NCBI GenBank assembly: GCA_020059605.1
Contig: JAGVBT010000050.1
Span: 1-43,999, forward strand
From: Deltaproteobacteria bacterium
GTDB taxonomy: Bacteria > Desulfobacterota > BSN033 > UBA1163
Direction: 5' to 3'
Length of the DNA stretch: 43,999 nucleotides
Positions 24,356 through 32,517 of the stretch are shown piece after piece; the stretch's first letter is position 1, and the number at the start of each line of letters is the position of its first letter. Below the pieces are notes generated by a model. The model was not told the origin of the DNA, searched no databases, and worked only from the letters and a program-made list of their open reading frames with translations. A program made the position numbers and the translations under genes.

Positions 24356-25375
24356 ATGAAAAAGAAGGGAATATGGGTATTAGTAAGTGTACTGGTGGTT
24401 TTAGGTTTGCTGATGGCGCCTAACCCGGCAACAGCTCAGCTCATCAAGCTCAAGTATCATGAAGCATTCGCACCAGCAAGTTACAATCTTCCGGTACGAT
24501 GGTGGATGGATGAGGTGGAGAAACGAACCAAAGGAGAAGTTAAGTTCGACAGGATGTTTGGTGGTGTTTTGGGGAAAATTAGTGAACAGCCAATGGCCAT
24601 AAAAGCTGGCTCGTTCGACTTAGGGCAGGTATCCGTTGTCTACAATCCAGGCCTGTATCCCATTAAATCGCTTACTATTCTGCCCTTTCTAACTGATAAT
24701 GTGTTGGCCCACGCTAAGGCCGCACACGATTTTTTTCAGTCGCCGGCGGTAGAAACACGGTTCACCGAGTTAAACCAGAAGTATTTGATGAACGGGGTGT
24801 GGATCACGATAGAGATGATGTCCCATGTCCCGGTCAGGACTATCGACGATATGAGGAAGATAAAAATCCGTGCTCACGGGGGTGCGGGTGATGCTCTAAA
24901 AGCGATAGGGATTACGACTTACGCCGTACCCTGGGGCGAGCTTCCGGCCGCTGCAGAACGGCGCGTTGTTGACGCATCCAGCATGGGCTGTCCCGTTGAC
25001 GCTTTTGACTTCGGGTTTGGAGATATATTCTCGAACTGGCAAAGGATCAAGTTCTTCTATATGCCTTATACCTTGGTCATAAACTTAGACACCTGGAAAA
25101 AGCTCCCTGTCCATGTCCAACAAGTTATGAAAGATGTAAACAATATAATGCCAACCAAGGCATACGAGATTTACCGTGAAAAGGAGTTAGAGGCAGAGAA
25201 GAAGATTATAGCAGGTGGACGGATGAAAATAGTCGAGTTTGGGGAGCTGGCAAGGCTTAAGGCAGAAGGAGGCAGGCCGGTGTGGGATAAGTGGGTTGCA
25301 GACAGGAAAGCTGAAGGTATCGACGGCCGGGCACTACTTGACGAGTTTTTAAGGCTGGTTAAAAAGTATGAATGA
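24356..25375 (+). CDS. dctP: TRAP transporter substrate-binding protein, DctP family
   Basis: 339 residues with a signal peptide (1-27, cleavage near ATAQ). DctP signatures: LKYHEAFAPASYNLPVRW, VEKRTKGEVKFDRMFGGVLG, VPVRTIDDMRKIKIRAHGG (the conserved arginine that binds carboxylates), and AVPWGELPAAAERRVVDA. It captures a carboxylated solute in the periplasm for the DctQM permease encoded next. An AGGAGG Shine-Dalgarno precedes the ATG. A strong hairpin follows two bases after the stop, which may favour more binding protein than permease. Confidence 0.93.
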   Translation: MKKKGIWVLVSVLVVLGLLMAPNPATAQLIKLKYHEAFAPASYNLPVRWWMDEVEKRTKGEVKFDRMFGGVLGKISEQPMAIKAGSFDLGQVSVVYNPGLYPIKSLTILPFLTDNVLAHAKAAHDFFQSPAVETRFTELNQKYLMNGVWITIEMMSHVPVRTIDDMRKIKIRAHGGAGDALKAIGITTYAVPWGELPAAAERRVVDASSMGCPVDAFDFGFGDIFSNWQRIKFFYMPYTLVINLDTWKKLPVHVQQVMKDVNNIMPTKAYEIYREKELEAEKKIIAGGRMKIVEFGELARLKAEGGRPVWDKWVADRKAEGIDGRALLDEFLRLVKKYE

Positions 25376-25376
25376 T

Positions 25377-25403
25377 GGAGAGGTTAACTCATATAACCTC
25401 TCC
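25377..25403 (+). promoter_or_regulatory. Intercistronic hairpin after dctP
   Basis: GGAGAGGTT (25377-25385) and AACCTCTCC (25395-25403), a perfect 9-base stem with a 9-base loop. It has no T-tract. It starts two bases after the dctP stop and is a likely 3' stabiliser. Confidence 0.65.
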
Positions 25404-25483
25404 ACGGTGGGCATGAGGTTCTTGACCAGGCGGATGAGGTTGTATGAGTTGCTTCTTGGCCAGGAACTGTGAGTCAGAATTTT

Positions 25484-25513
25484 GTTGCGGAGTGCCGTTA
25501 GGCACTTCGCAAC
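25484..25513 (+). promoter_or_regulatory. 13-base-pair hairpin before dctQ
   Basis: GTTGCGGAGTGCC (25484-25496), loop GTTA, GGCACTTCGCAAC (25501-25513); one G-U pair. It ends 30 bases before the dctQ start. No poly-T follows, so it is more likely a processing or partial-attenuation element than a full terminator. Confidence 0.65.
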
Positions 25514-25542
25514 ACCTTTAGATTGATTTCGAAGGTATGCCA

Positions 25543-26064
25543 ATGAAAAGATTGGGAAGATTCCTATTAAAGCTGCAGATAGAGGCAGAAGAGTGGCTTT
25601 CCTATATTTCGGCAGGGGCAATAGGCGTTATGATGGTCATAACTGTAGCGGATGTGGTGGCACGGCGTCTTTTCCATGGACATGTAAAGGGCTCCTACGA
25701 GTATGTTTCCCTCCTCTTTGTATATTTAATTTTTTTCGGGCTTGCCATTGCCCAACGCCGGGATGCCCACATAACCTTTGGCTTTCTGTATGACCGGCTA
25801 CCGCGAAAAGCTCGTCTCCCTATTGAGGGTGTAATCCTCACCATAAGCTTTATTCTCTTTTCTGTACTCACCTGGTACACAGCCAAATCAGCCTGGGTCA
25901 ATTTTCTGATGGGAGACACAATGTTAGGGTCCATCCAGGTTGTGACGTGGCCTTCACGGGTTGGTGTCCCGGTGGGCTGTGGTATGCTTGCTCTGCGGCT
26001 CCTGGTACAGATTGTGCGGTTAGTGAGAAGGGGAGAGTTGTATGAGGAGGCCGTTGTTAGATAA
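25543..26064 (+). CDS. dctQ: TRAP transporter small permease, DctQ family
   Basis: 173 residues from ATG 25543, chosen because GAAGG is seven bases upstream; ATG 25537 is only one base from it. Four transmembrane helices, the first near 21-45 (ISAGAIGVMMVITVADVVAR). The Q-subunit signature of a polar loop after helix 2 (IAQRRDAHITFGFLYDRLPR) is present. It forms the integral membrane complex with DctM, whose gene begins 17 bases downstream. Confidence 0.9.
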   Translation: MKRLGRFLLKLQIEAEEWLSYISAGAIGVMMVITVADVVARRLFHGHVKGSYEYVSLLFVYLIFFGLAIAQRRDAHITFGFLYDRLPRKARLPIEGVILTISFILFSVLTWYTAKSAWVNFLMGDTMLGSIQVVTWPSRVGVPVGCGMLALRLLVQIVRLVRRGELYEEAVVR

Positions 26065-26081
26065 GTGGGGGGGAAAGAGAT

Positions 26082-27386
26082 ATGAACGAGACGCTATGGG
26101 TAATTATTGGCCTGGTGATGATCGTGGTGCTGCTGGTGTTGAGGATGCCGATTGGTGTGAGCCTTCTCTTCGCTGGCACTGTCGGATTTTCCATGATACG
26201 GGGCCCCATCACAACATTAGAGACGCTCGGGAGTAGGCTCTTTGACATTGGTTCGGGTTACGAGGTGAGTGCGGTACCCCTGTTCCTGCTCATGGGGTAT
26301 TTTGCCTCGACTGCCGGGATTACCCAGGACATATACAATGCTGCCCGCGCTTGGTTTGGGCACTTAAAAGGGAGCCTTGTGCTCGCTACGACCTTTGCTG
26401 CTGCTGGATTTGGCGCCTGCTGCGGTTCCACCACGTCCTCGACCGCAGTTTTTGGTAAGGTGGCCATACCGGAGATGCTCCGCTTCAAAGTTGACCGCCG
26501 GCTTGCCGCTGGATGCATAGCAACCGTGGGAACGCTGGCGGGGATGATTCCCCCTAGCATTAACCTAATTGTATTCGGCATCCTTTCCCGACAGTCCATT
26601 CCGAAGCTCCTAATCGCCGGTTTCATCCCTGGAATGATGACTGCCTTAGCTTATGCGGTCATGATATATGTGAGGGTGAACAGAAACCCTGAATTAGCGC
26701 CGAGCCTACCCAGAGTTTCCAGGGCGGAAAAGGTCAGGTCAATTGGGGGGATATGGGGGGTGATAGTGCTGGGGGCGCTGGTCATGGGTGGCATTTTTAC
26801 TGGTATTTTCACCCCGACTGAGGCTGGTGCCATTGGGGCTGCGGGGGCTTTCGTCATAGCATTGGGACGTAAGACGCTTTCTTTACGCTCGATACGCGAT
26901 GTCCTTATAGGTACCGCCCAAACTACCTCGGTCCTCTTCATTACTCTCGTTGGGGCAATGATCTTCTCATCCTACCTGGCTATGTGCGGTAGCACTACAG
27001 CAATAGCCAATTTTCTGATTGGTCTGGATGTGCCGCCTCTCGCCACTGTCAGCGGCTATATGCTTTTGCTCATTCTCCTGGGTTGCGTCATAGACCCTAT
27101 TTCGATGATGTTCTTGACAGTGCCCATTATTGTGCCGCCTTTGCTTAAAATTGGGATTGATCCCATTTGGATTGGCATCCTGGTGGCGAAGACCCTTGAG
27201 ATCGGCGCGATTACTCCCCCCTTTGGGATAAACGCATTTATGCTTAAGAGCGTAGCACCGGAATTCTCTCTGCCTGAAATCTATAGAGGCATCTGGTGGT
27301 TCCTGCAAGTAGAATTGATTACTTTATTGCTTCTGATTTTATTCCCTGCGATATCCACATGGCTGCCCAGTATAGTGTTCAAGTAA
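26082..27386 (+). CDS. dctM: TRAP transporter large permease, DctM family
   Basis: 434 residues, about 12 transmembrane helices. DctM signatures: MPIGVSLLFAGTVGF at the start, the glycine/serine-rich loop AAAGFGACCGSTTSSTAVFG (sodium/substrate site region), GTLAGMIPPSINLIVFGI, and GAITPPFGINAFMLKSVAPE near the C-terminus. It couples sodium influx to import of the DctP-bound organic acid. It completes the TRAP operon 24356-27386. A 135-base spacer then leads to the epimerase gene. Confidence 0.94.
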   Translation: MNETLWVIIGLVMIVVLLVLRMPIGVSLLFAGTVGFSMIRGPITTLETLGSRLFDIGSGYEVSAVPLFLLMGYFASTAGITQDIYNAARAWFGHLKGSLVLATTFAAAGFGACCGSTTSSTAVFGKVAIPEMLRFKVDRRLAAGCIATVGTLAGMIPPSINLIVFGILSRQSIPKLLIAGFIPGMMTALAYAVMIYVRVNRNPELAPSLPRVSRAEKVRSIGGIWGVIVLGALVMGGIFTGIFTPTEAGAIGAAGAFVIALGRKTLSLRSIRDVLIGTAQTTSVLFITLVGAMIFSSYLAMCGSTTAIANFLIGLDVPPLATVSGYMLLLILLGCVIDPISMMFLTVPIIVPPLLKIGIDPIWIGILVAKTLEIGAITPPFGINAFMLKSVAPEFSLPEIYRGIWWFLQVELITLLLLILFPAISTWLPSIVFK

Positions 27387-27521
27387 CTGGCTGAGGAAGT
27401 CATAGCTGCAAGGAACCAGTTTATAGAATAACCAGCTTATTGATTAGGACAGGCGCTAAGGATGCCGCTGAGGCAGACGTCATCAATCTGTTCGCTAATA
27501 ACAGTGTGAAAGGAGGATATT

Positions 27522-28385
27522 ATGTTTAAATTTGGCATAAGCACATTTATCTGGTCAGAATATTTTACAGAGAAGGATCTACCCCTTATTGAGAAGGCAA
27601 AATCGTTAGGTTTTGATGCAATTGATATTGGCATTATGGATCCAGATAATTTTCCTACAGAACAGGTTAGAGATAAAGTAAAAGAGGTTGGCATTGAAGT
27701 AACAACAATTACACCGATGTCCCAAAACGCCAATTTTATTGACCCTAACCCTGAGATAAGAAAAAATGGAGTTGGATTGCTAAAAAAACTTGTAGACATT
27801 AATGTTGAAATTGGTTCCAAAATATTAGGTGGTGAAGTTTATGCGGCAAATAGTTATTTAACCGGGAAGCCTCGAACAAACAATGAATGGGAGTGGTCTG
27901 TAGCGTGCATGAGAGAAGTCGCTGTCTATGCTAAGAATAAAAGTGATTTGATTCTTGCACCGGAAGCCGTTACAAGGTTCGAAACTCATTTCCTCAACAT
28001 AGCAGAAGATGCAGTGAAATACTGCCAAGATGTAGGCACGGGCAATGTCAAAGTACACCTTGATTCCTATCACATGATTCGCGAAGAGACTAATTTTACA
28101 AGGGCAGTAGAAGTATGTGGAAGGGATTATTTAGGATATGTCCACGTATGTGAAAATAACCGGGGGATTCCGGGCACGGGGCTTGTTCCATGGAAAGAAT
28201 TCTTTACGGCACTTATAAAAATTGGTTACGAAGGCTTGCTCACCATTGAAGCATTTGACCCCAGCTTTGAGGAAATTAATAAAATGACTGCAACCTGGAG
28301 ATACTATGCTGATACGGGAGAAGAGCTGGCCATTCAAGGATTGAGAAATCTCAAAGAAATAGAAAAGAGTCTGAATTTGAAATGA
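27522..28385 (+). CDS. Sugar phosphate isomerase/epimerase family (tagatose/psicose 3-epimerase-like)
   Basis: 287 residues; AGGAGG precedes the ATG. Xylose-isomerase-like TIM barrel. Likely metal ligands and catalytic Glu: LILAPEAVTRFETHFLN (Glu), VKVHLDSYHM (Asp, His), GYVHVCENNRGIPGTGLVPW (His, Glu, Arg), and GLLTIEAFDP (second Glu). This order and spacing fit D-tagatose/D-psicose 3-epimerases and related ketose or inosose epimerases. It would interconvert a keto-sugar or keto-polyol in the cytoplasm. The gene is visibly AT-richer than those on either side of the locus. Confidence 0.88.
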   Translation: MFKFGISTFIWSEYFTEKDLPLIEKAKSLGFDAIDIGIMDPDNFPTEQVRDKVKEVGIEVTTITPMSQNANFIDPNPEIRKNGVGLLKKLVDINVEIGSKILGGEVYAANSYLTGKPRTNNEWEWSVACMREVAVYAKNKSDLILAPEAVTRFETHFLNIAEDAVKYCQDVGTGNVKVHLDSYHMIREETNFTRAVEVCGRDYLGYVHVCENNRGIPGTGLVPWKEFFTALIKIGYEGLLTIEAFDPSFEEINKMTATWRYYADTGEELAIQGLRNLKEIEKSLNLK

Positions 28386-28541
28386 AAAGTTGTCTATTGT
28401 CCACCCAGGAATGGGCAAATTCCTATCCATAAAAAATGAAAGCCGTTCATTCTCTGTGGTAATAGCGAAAACTGATCATGGGGTTCAGGGTTCAGGCCGC
28501 TGAAGGACATAATGCTAAATAGGATTGCAGGAGAAATAGAT

Positions 28542-29174
28542 ATGCTGAATAGTATTTACGATAATGTGATCAAAGGGGACTTAGAAAGCGTAAAAGAGGG
28601 TGTAACGCAAGCGCTTGCGGCGGGCCATGGCTCCAGTGATATTCTCAATACGGCGATGATTCCCGCCATGCAAGAAGTGGGTCGCCGGTTTGAAAACGAG
28701 GAATGTTATATCCCCGAGATGCTTATTTCCGCACGCGCTATGCATGGAGGCCTGGAGGTTTTAAGACCACACCTTGCTAAAGCCGATGTCGAGCCGGTGG
28801 GCAAGGTCGTTCTTGGGACAGTGAAAGGGGATCTTCACGATATAGGAAAAAACCTGGTGGGGATGTTACTGGAAGGAGCAGGTTTTGATGTGGTTGATTT
28901 GGGCGTGAATGTATCCCCGGAAAAATTTATAGAGGCGATAAGACAACATAAACCAGATTTCGTAGGGCTGAGCGCTTTGTTAACCACGACAATACCCGCT
29001 ATGCAAGCGACTATTGATGCGTTCAAGGATGTTGGTGTACGGGACCAGACGATTGTGATGGTTGGTGGCGCCCCGGTCAATCAGGCCTTTGCAGATAAGA
29101 TAGGGGCGGATATATATGCCCCAAACGCGGCATCTGCAGCAAAGAAAGCCAGAGCAATGCTAAAGAGGATCTAA
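28542..29174 (+). CDS. Corrinoid (B12-binding) protein of a methyltransferase system (MtbC/MttC/MtgC-like)
   Basis: 210 residues from ATG 28542, preferred because AGGAG lies eight bases before it; ATG 28512 adds ten residues. An N-terminal helical cap domain (residues 1-85) with HGSSDILNTAMIPAMQEVG and YIPEMLISARAM precedes the Rossmann B12-binding domain. The corrinoid motif is complete: GDLHDIGKNL, with H99 as lower cobalt ligand, SALLTTTIPAM, and MVGGAPV. It carries a methyl group between a substrate-specific methyltransferase and a methyl-tetrahydrofolate methyltransferase; both candidates are encoded directly downstream. Cytoplasmic. Confidence 0.92.
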   Translation: MLNSIYDNVIKGDLESVKEGVTQALAAGHGSSDILNTAMIPAMQEVGRRFENEECYIPEMLISARAMHGGLEVLRPHLAKADVEPVGKVVLGTVKGDLHDIGKNLVGMLLEGAGFDVVDLGVNVSPEKFIEAIRQHKPDFVGLSALLTTTIPAMQATIDAFKDVGVRDQTIVMVGGAPVNQAFADKIGADIYAPNAASAAKKARAMLKRI

Positions 29175-29286
29175 ACTAAGCCGGTATGAACGAGCATCGG
29201 ATTATCCGCCTATCCTCTATAGTATTATAAGGTGTGAGTCAGCCAAATATTTTGTATCCACAGGATGAAGGAGAAAAAAGAGAAAC

Positions 29287-30087
29287 ATGTTTTGTGTCAT
29301 TGGTGAACGGATCAATACGACTCGAAAAAGTGTGCGCGAAGCGGTTGTCAAAAGAGATGTGAATTTCATTCAGAAAGATGTAAAAAAACAGCAGGCCGCC
29401 GGTGCACATTTCATTGATGTGAATGCTGGTGCCAGAATCGGCCACGAGATGGAAGACATGAAATGGCTCATAGAGACCATTCAGCCAGTGATTGATGTTC
29501 CGCTGTGCCTGGACAGTCCGGACCCGTCTGTTCTGGAGATGGCCTATGGGATGGTGAACCAACCTCCAATGATCAATTCCATCAGTTTGGAAAAGGATCG
29601 TTTTGATACAATACTCCCCTTTTTAAAAGGAAAAAGATGTAAAATAATTTCCCTCTGCATGGATGACTCCGGCATGCCTACCGGTGCCCAGGATATCGTC
29701 GACCGAGCCAGACGGATTGTGTATGCGTTTGAAGATATGGGGATTAAGCGTGATGCTATTTATGTGGATCCTTTGGTGCAACCGGTGAGCACCGATAATG
29801 CAAAAGGGGTTATGGTCTTGGAGGCGGTAGAAGGGATTGCAAATGAACTTCCTGGTGTTCATATCACGGGCGGGCTGTCGAATATATCCTATGGATTGCC
29901 CAAACGTCCTATCATCAATCGCATCTTTCTGTGTTTAATGATGATGGCAGGGATGGATTCGGCCATTCTTGATCCTCTGGATGCAGCGACGATGGCAGCG
30001 ATCAAAACAACGGAGATGCTTCTTGGAAAGGATGATTACTGCACAAGATACCTTCAGGCGATTAGGGCTGGAGAGATTATAGCCTGA
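29287..30087 (+). CDS. Methyltetrahydrofolate:corrinoid methyltransferase (MtvA/MtgA/AcsE-like, pterin-binding fold)
   Basis: 266 residues, the size of AcsE/MtgA. Pterin-binding TIM-barrel features: MFCVIGERINTTRKSV at the N-terminus, AGAHFIDVNAG (conserved Asp-x-Asn for pterin), PLCLDSPDPSVLE, MINSISLE, and HITGGLSNISYGLPKRPIIN (conserved Asn near the pterin). In methylotrophic acetogens and related anaerobes it moves the methyl group from the corrinoid protein to tetrahydrofolate, or the reverse. GAAGGAG stands upstream, with a rather long spacing. It lies between the corrinoid gene and the UROD-type methyltransferase gene. Confidence 0.92.
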   Translation: MFCVIGERINTTRKSVREAVVKRDVNFIQKDVKKQQAAGAHFIDVNAGARIGHEMEDMKWLIETIQPVIDVPLCLDSPDPSVLEMAYGMVNQPPMINSISLEKDRFDTILPFLKGKRCKIISLCMDDSGMPTGAQDIVDRARRIVYAFEDMGIKRDAIYVDPLVQPVSTDNAKGVMVLEAVEGIANELPGVHITGGLSNISYGLPKRPIINRIFLCLMMMAGMDSAILDPLDAATMAAIKTTEMLLGKDDYCTRYLQAIRAGEIIA

Positions 30088-30150
30088 GATCACCATGGTT
30101 CGATAAGGTATTTTTTTCCTATAAATAATTCGGACGAAGGAGGTAGTCTT

Positions 30151-31293
30151 ATGACTTCACGTGAGAGAGTCCAAATGGCTTTAAATCATCAAGAAGCAGA
30201 TAGAGTGCCGATAGATTTGGGAGGATTGGCAATGTCCTCCATGTATATCGAGACTTATAAAAAAGTGCTGGATTATTTTGGCATTAGGGAAGAGATCCAA
30301 CTGGTGGATCAATTCCAACGATCAGTAAAAATATCAAAAAAAGTAAATGAGAGATTTCATGGAGATACTTGGCTTGTTTGTCCCAAATGGAAACCATGGA
30401 TAGAGGTTTCCAAAGACCACTATATAGATGAATGGGGCATTAAATATTTTGCTTCTCCGGACAGTCTTTACTGGCATATGATCGAACATCCTTTGAGCAA
30501 TGCTACCATTGAAACGCTCGATGAATATCATTGGCCCGATCCGCATGATCCCTTCAGAATGGAAGGGTTGGAAGAAGAAGTGAAAAGAATCTATGAAGAT
30601 ACGGATTATGCAATCATCTTTGGGGGATTTGGATTTAAAGGAGATTTATTTGACATGCCCTGCAGGTTACGAAGCCATACCAATTTTTATATGGATTTAT
30701 TATTAAATGAGGAATTTATAAACGCTCTTTTAGAAAAATTTGTTGATTATTGGACCTCCTTAGCTGAGGCGACATTGAAACCAATAGGAAAATATGTCAC
30801 GGCCGTATCCTTTAATGATGACATGGGTTCGCAATCCGGACCACTGATGTCCCCGGAAGTATATAGAAAACTTATTAAACCTCGACAGAGAGAGGTCTAT
30901 GCTAAGATAAGAGAATGTGCTCCACAGGCGAAGTTAGTGCTTCATTCCTGTGGGTCTGTATATAAGTTCATTCGAGATTTCATCGAAATAGGTATCGATG
31001 CTCTTAACCCCATTCAGCTTACAGCGAAAGACATGTCTGATACGGATAGGCTTAAAAAAGAATTCGGAGACAAATTGACATTTTGGGGTGGGGGCTGTGA
31101 CACCCATAAAATTCTGCCACATGGAACCGTGGCTGACATCAGAGAAGAAGTTAAAAGGAGAATAAAAGATCTTGCTCCTGGAGGCGGTTTCGTTTTTACC
31201 CCCGTACATAATATTCAACCTGATGTAAGCCCGGAAAATATTTGTGCTTTGTACGATGCAGCCTATGAGTTTGGAAACTATCCGATTGTGTAA
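30151..31293 (+). CDS. UROD-fold methyltransferase (MtaA/CmuA/MTI-like), probable substrate:corrinoid methyltransferase
   Basis: 380 residues; AGGAGG before the ATG. Its start, MTSRERVQMALNHQEADRVP, is that of the uroporphyrinogen-decarboxylase superfamily. It carries the zinc motif of the methyltransferase branch: H265-x-C267 (VLHSCGS) and C316 (GGGCDTH), the H-x-C-x(n)-C set that activates thiols or binds substrate in MtaA-type enzymes. True UROD lacks it. So it is not a haem-synthesis enzyme. Together with the corrinoid protein and the pterin methyltransferase it makes a complete methyl-transfer trio. No substrate can be named; in this locus a methoxy or N-methyl compound entering via TRAP is the best guess. 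Confidence 0.88.
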   Translation: MTSRERVQMALNHQEADRVPIDLGGLAMSSMYIETYKKVLDYFGIREEIQLVDQFQRSVKISKKVNERFHGDTWLVCPKWKPWIEVSKDHYIDEWGIKYFASPDSLYWHMIEHPLSNATIETLDEYHWPDPHDPFRMEGLEEEVKRIYEDTDYAIIFGGFGFKGDLFDMPCRLRSHTNFYMDLLLNEEFINALLEKFVDYWTSLAEATLKPIGKYVTAVSFNDDMGSQSGPLMSPEVYRKLIKPRQREVYAKIRECAPQAKLVLHSCGSVYKFIRDFIEIGIDALNPIQLTAKDMSDTDRLKKEFGDKLTFWGGGCDTHKILPHGTVADIREEVKRRIKDLAPGGGFVFTPVHNIQPDVSPENICALYDAAYEFGNYPIV

Positions 31294-31375
31294 AATATTT
31301 TATGTGAATTTGAATTTATAGAAAAAGTACATTTACCTTTGTCATATCACGGACACCTAGAATAAGGGGGGTTGG

Positions 31376-32401
31376 ATGAAGGCTTTTTTGCTTAGAGAGT
31401 ATAACCACAAAATGTCTTTGGAGGAGAGAGAAGACCCTGTGCCCGGCCCTACAGAGATCATCCTCCGTGTCAGGGCCTGCGGTGTCTGCGGAACTGATCT
31501 TAAGATTATTTCAGGGAAAATTCCTCCGTCCATTGTCACCCTTCCCCATACACCAGGTCACGAAATAGCGGGTGAGGTGGTGGCTATTGGTTCTGCGGTG
31601 ACCGATGTGAAGATCGGCCAGAGAGGGATCGTCTATTTTTATATCGCATGCAAAGACTGCGAGATGTGCAGGACAGGAAAGGAAAATGTATGCTTTTCCA
31701 TTAAACGCTTGGGGTTTGAACTTCCGGGAGGCTTTTCCGAATTGGTGAGACTGCCTGCCTATAATTTCTGTCCCTTTGACGAAGAGAAACCGCTCACTGA
31801 GATGGCGGTTCTTCCTGATGCCGTGGCCACTTCTTATCACGCCCTTAAAACAATGGCGGACGTCAAAGCGGGTCAGGATGTAATGATCATGGGTATAGGG
31901 GGGTTGGGGATTCATGCCATTCAAATTGCAAAACTGATGGGAGCGAGAGTCTTTGCCGTGGCGAGAAGAGAAGAGCCTCTCCAATTGGCCACCGAGCAGG
32001 GTGCAGATTTTGTGATCAACTCCTCCGAAGAAAGTTCATCGAAAAAGGTGATGGAGCTCACGAAGGGAAGAGGAGTGGATGTGGTGATTGAGAATGTAGG
32101 TTCAGCTCAATCCATGAGTTGGAGTCTTCCCTGTCTCAAGAGGAGAGGGCGTCTTGTCATCGTCGGCTACGATCCTTTGAATCCCTATCCCCTCAATCCG
32201 ATGGAAATGCACTATAACGAATGGATTCTCTGCGGGTCTCGGGTTTCCACCAAGCAGGAGCTTCTCGAGGTCATTGATCTCGTTGAGAGAGGAAGGATCA
32301 AGCCCATCGTTTACAAACTCCTACCCTGGGAAAAGGCAAATGAAGCCATTGATGAACTTAAGAGTAGGAGGGGAATTGGTAGAACAGTGCTGACGTTCTA
32401 A
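31376..32401 (+). CDS. Zinc-dependent alcohol dehydrogenase (MDR family), second copy
   Basis: 341 residues; GGGGGG-rich ribosome site before ATG 31376. Catalytic zinc: Cys in RACGVCGTDLKII near 38, His in TPGHEIAGEV near 60. Structural zinc lobe CKDCEMCRTGKENVC. NAD(P)-binding GIGGLGIHAIQIAKLMGAR. C-terminal VYKLLPWEKANEAIDELKS is typical. It differs clearly from the 23169 gene, so the two probably oxidise different intermediates. A terminator-like element follows. Confidence 0.91.
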   Translation: MKAFLLREYNHKMSLEEREDPVPGPTEIILRVRACGVCGTDLKIISGKIPPSIVTLPHTPGHEIAGEVVAIGSAVTDVKIGQRGIVYFYIACKDCEMCRTGKENVCFSIKRLGFELPGGFSELVRLPAYNFCPFDEEKPLTEMAVLPDAVATSYHALKTMADVKAGQDVMIMGIGGLGIHAIQIAKLMGARVFAVARREEPLQLATEQGADFVINSSEESSSKKVMELTKGRGVDVVIENVGSAQSMSWSLPCLKRRGRLVIVGYDPLNPYPLNPMEMHYNEWILCGSRVSTKQELLEVIDLVERGRIKPIVYKLLPWEKANEAIDELKSRRGIGRTVLTF

Positions 32402-32424
32402 TCTTCTTTTGGGAAGGTTAGAGT

Positions 32425-32500
32425 GTCATCCCGAACTTGTTTCGGGATCTCGAAGTTCATCAAACCAAGAAATGCTGAAATCAATTCAGCATGACTTTTT
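32425..32500 (+). terminator. Repeat with two hairpins and a T-tract
   Basis: ATCCCGAA (32428-32435) pairs with TTCGGGAT (32441-32448). ATGCTGAA (32472-32479) pairs with TTCAGCAT (32485-32492). The element is bounded by GTCAT and ATGAC and followed by TTTTTCTTTCT. GTCATCCCGAAC...ATTCAGCATGAC elements are widespread dispersed repeats. Here it could end the dehydrogenase transcript. Confidence 0.65.
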
Positions 32501-32517
32501 CTTTCTAATGGCCATTG

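Noticed and set aside
30157..30164. TCACGTGA core, similar to the centre of parS
   Set aside because: Only the central eight bases match TGTTTCACGTGAAACA; flanks differ and it lies in the first codons of the UROD-fold gene. The same holds for TCACGTGA at 32646-32653.
30151..31293. Annotation as uroporphyrinogen decarboxylase (HemE)
   Set aside because: The H-x-C...C zinc motif and the adjacent corrinoid and pterin methyltransferase genes place it with methyltransferases.
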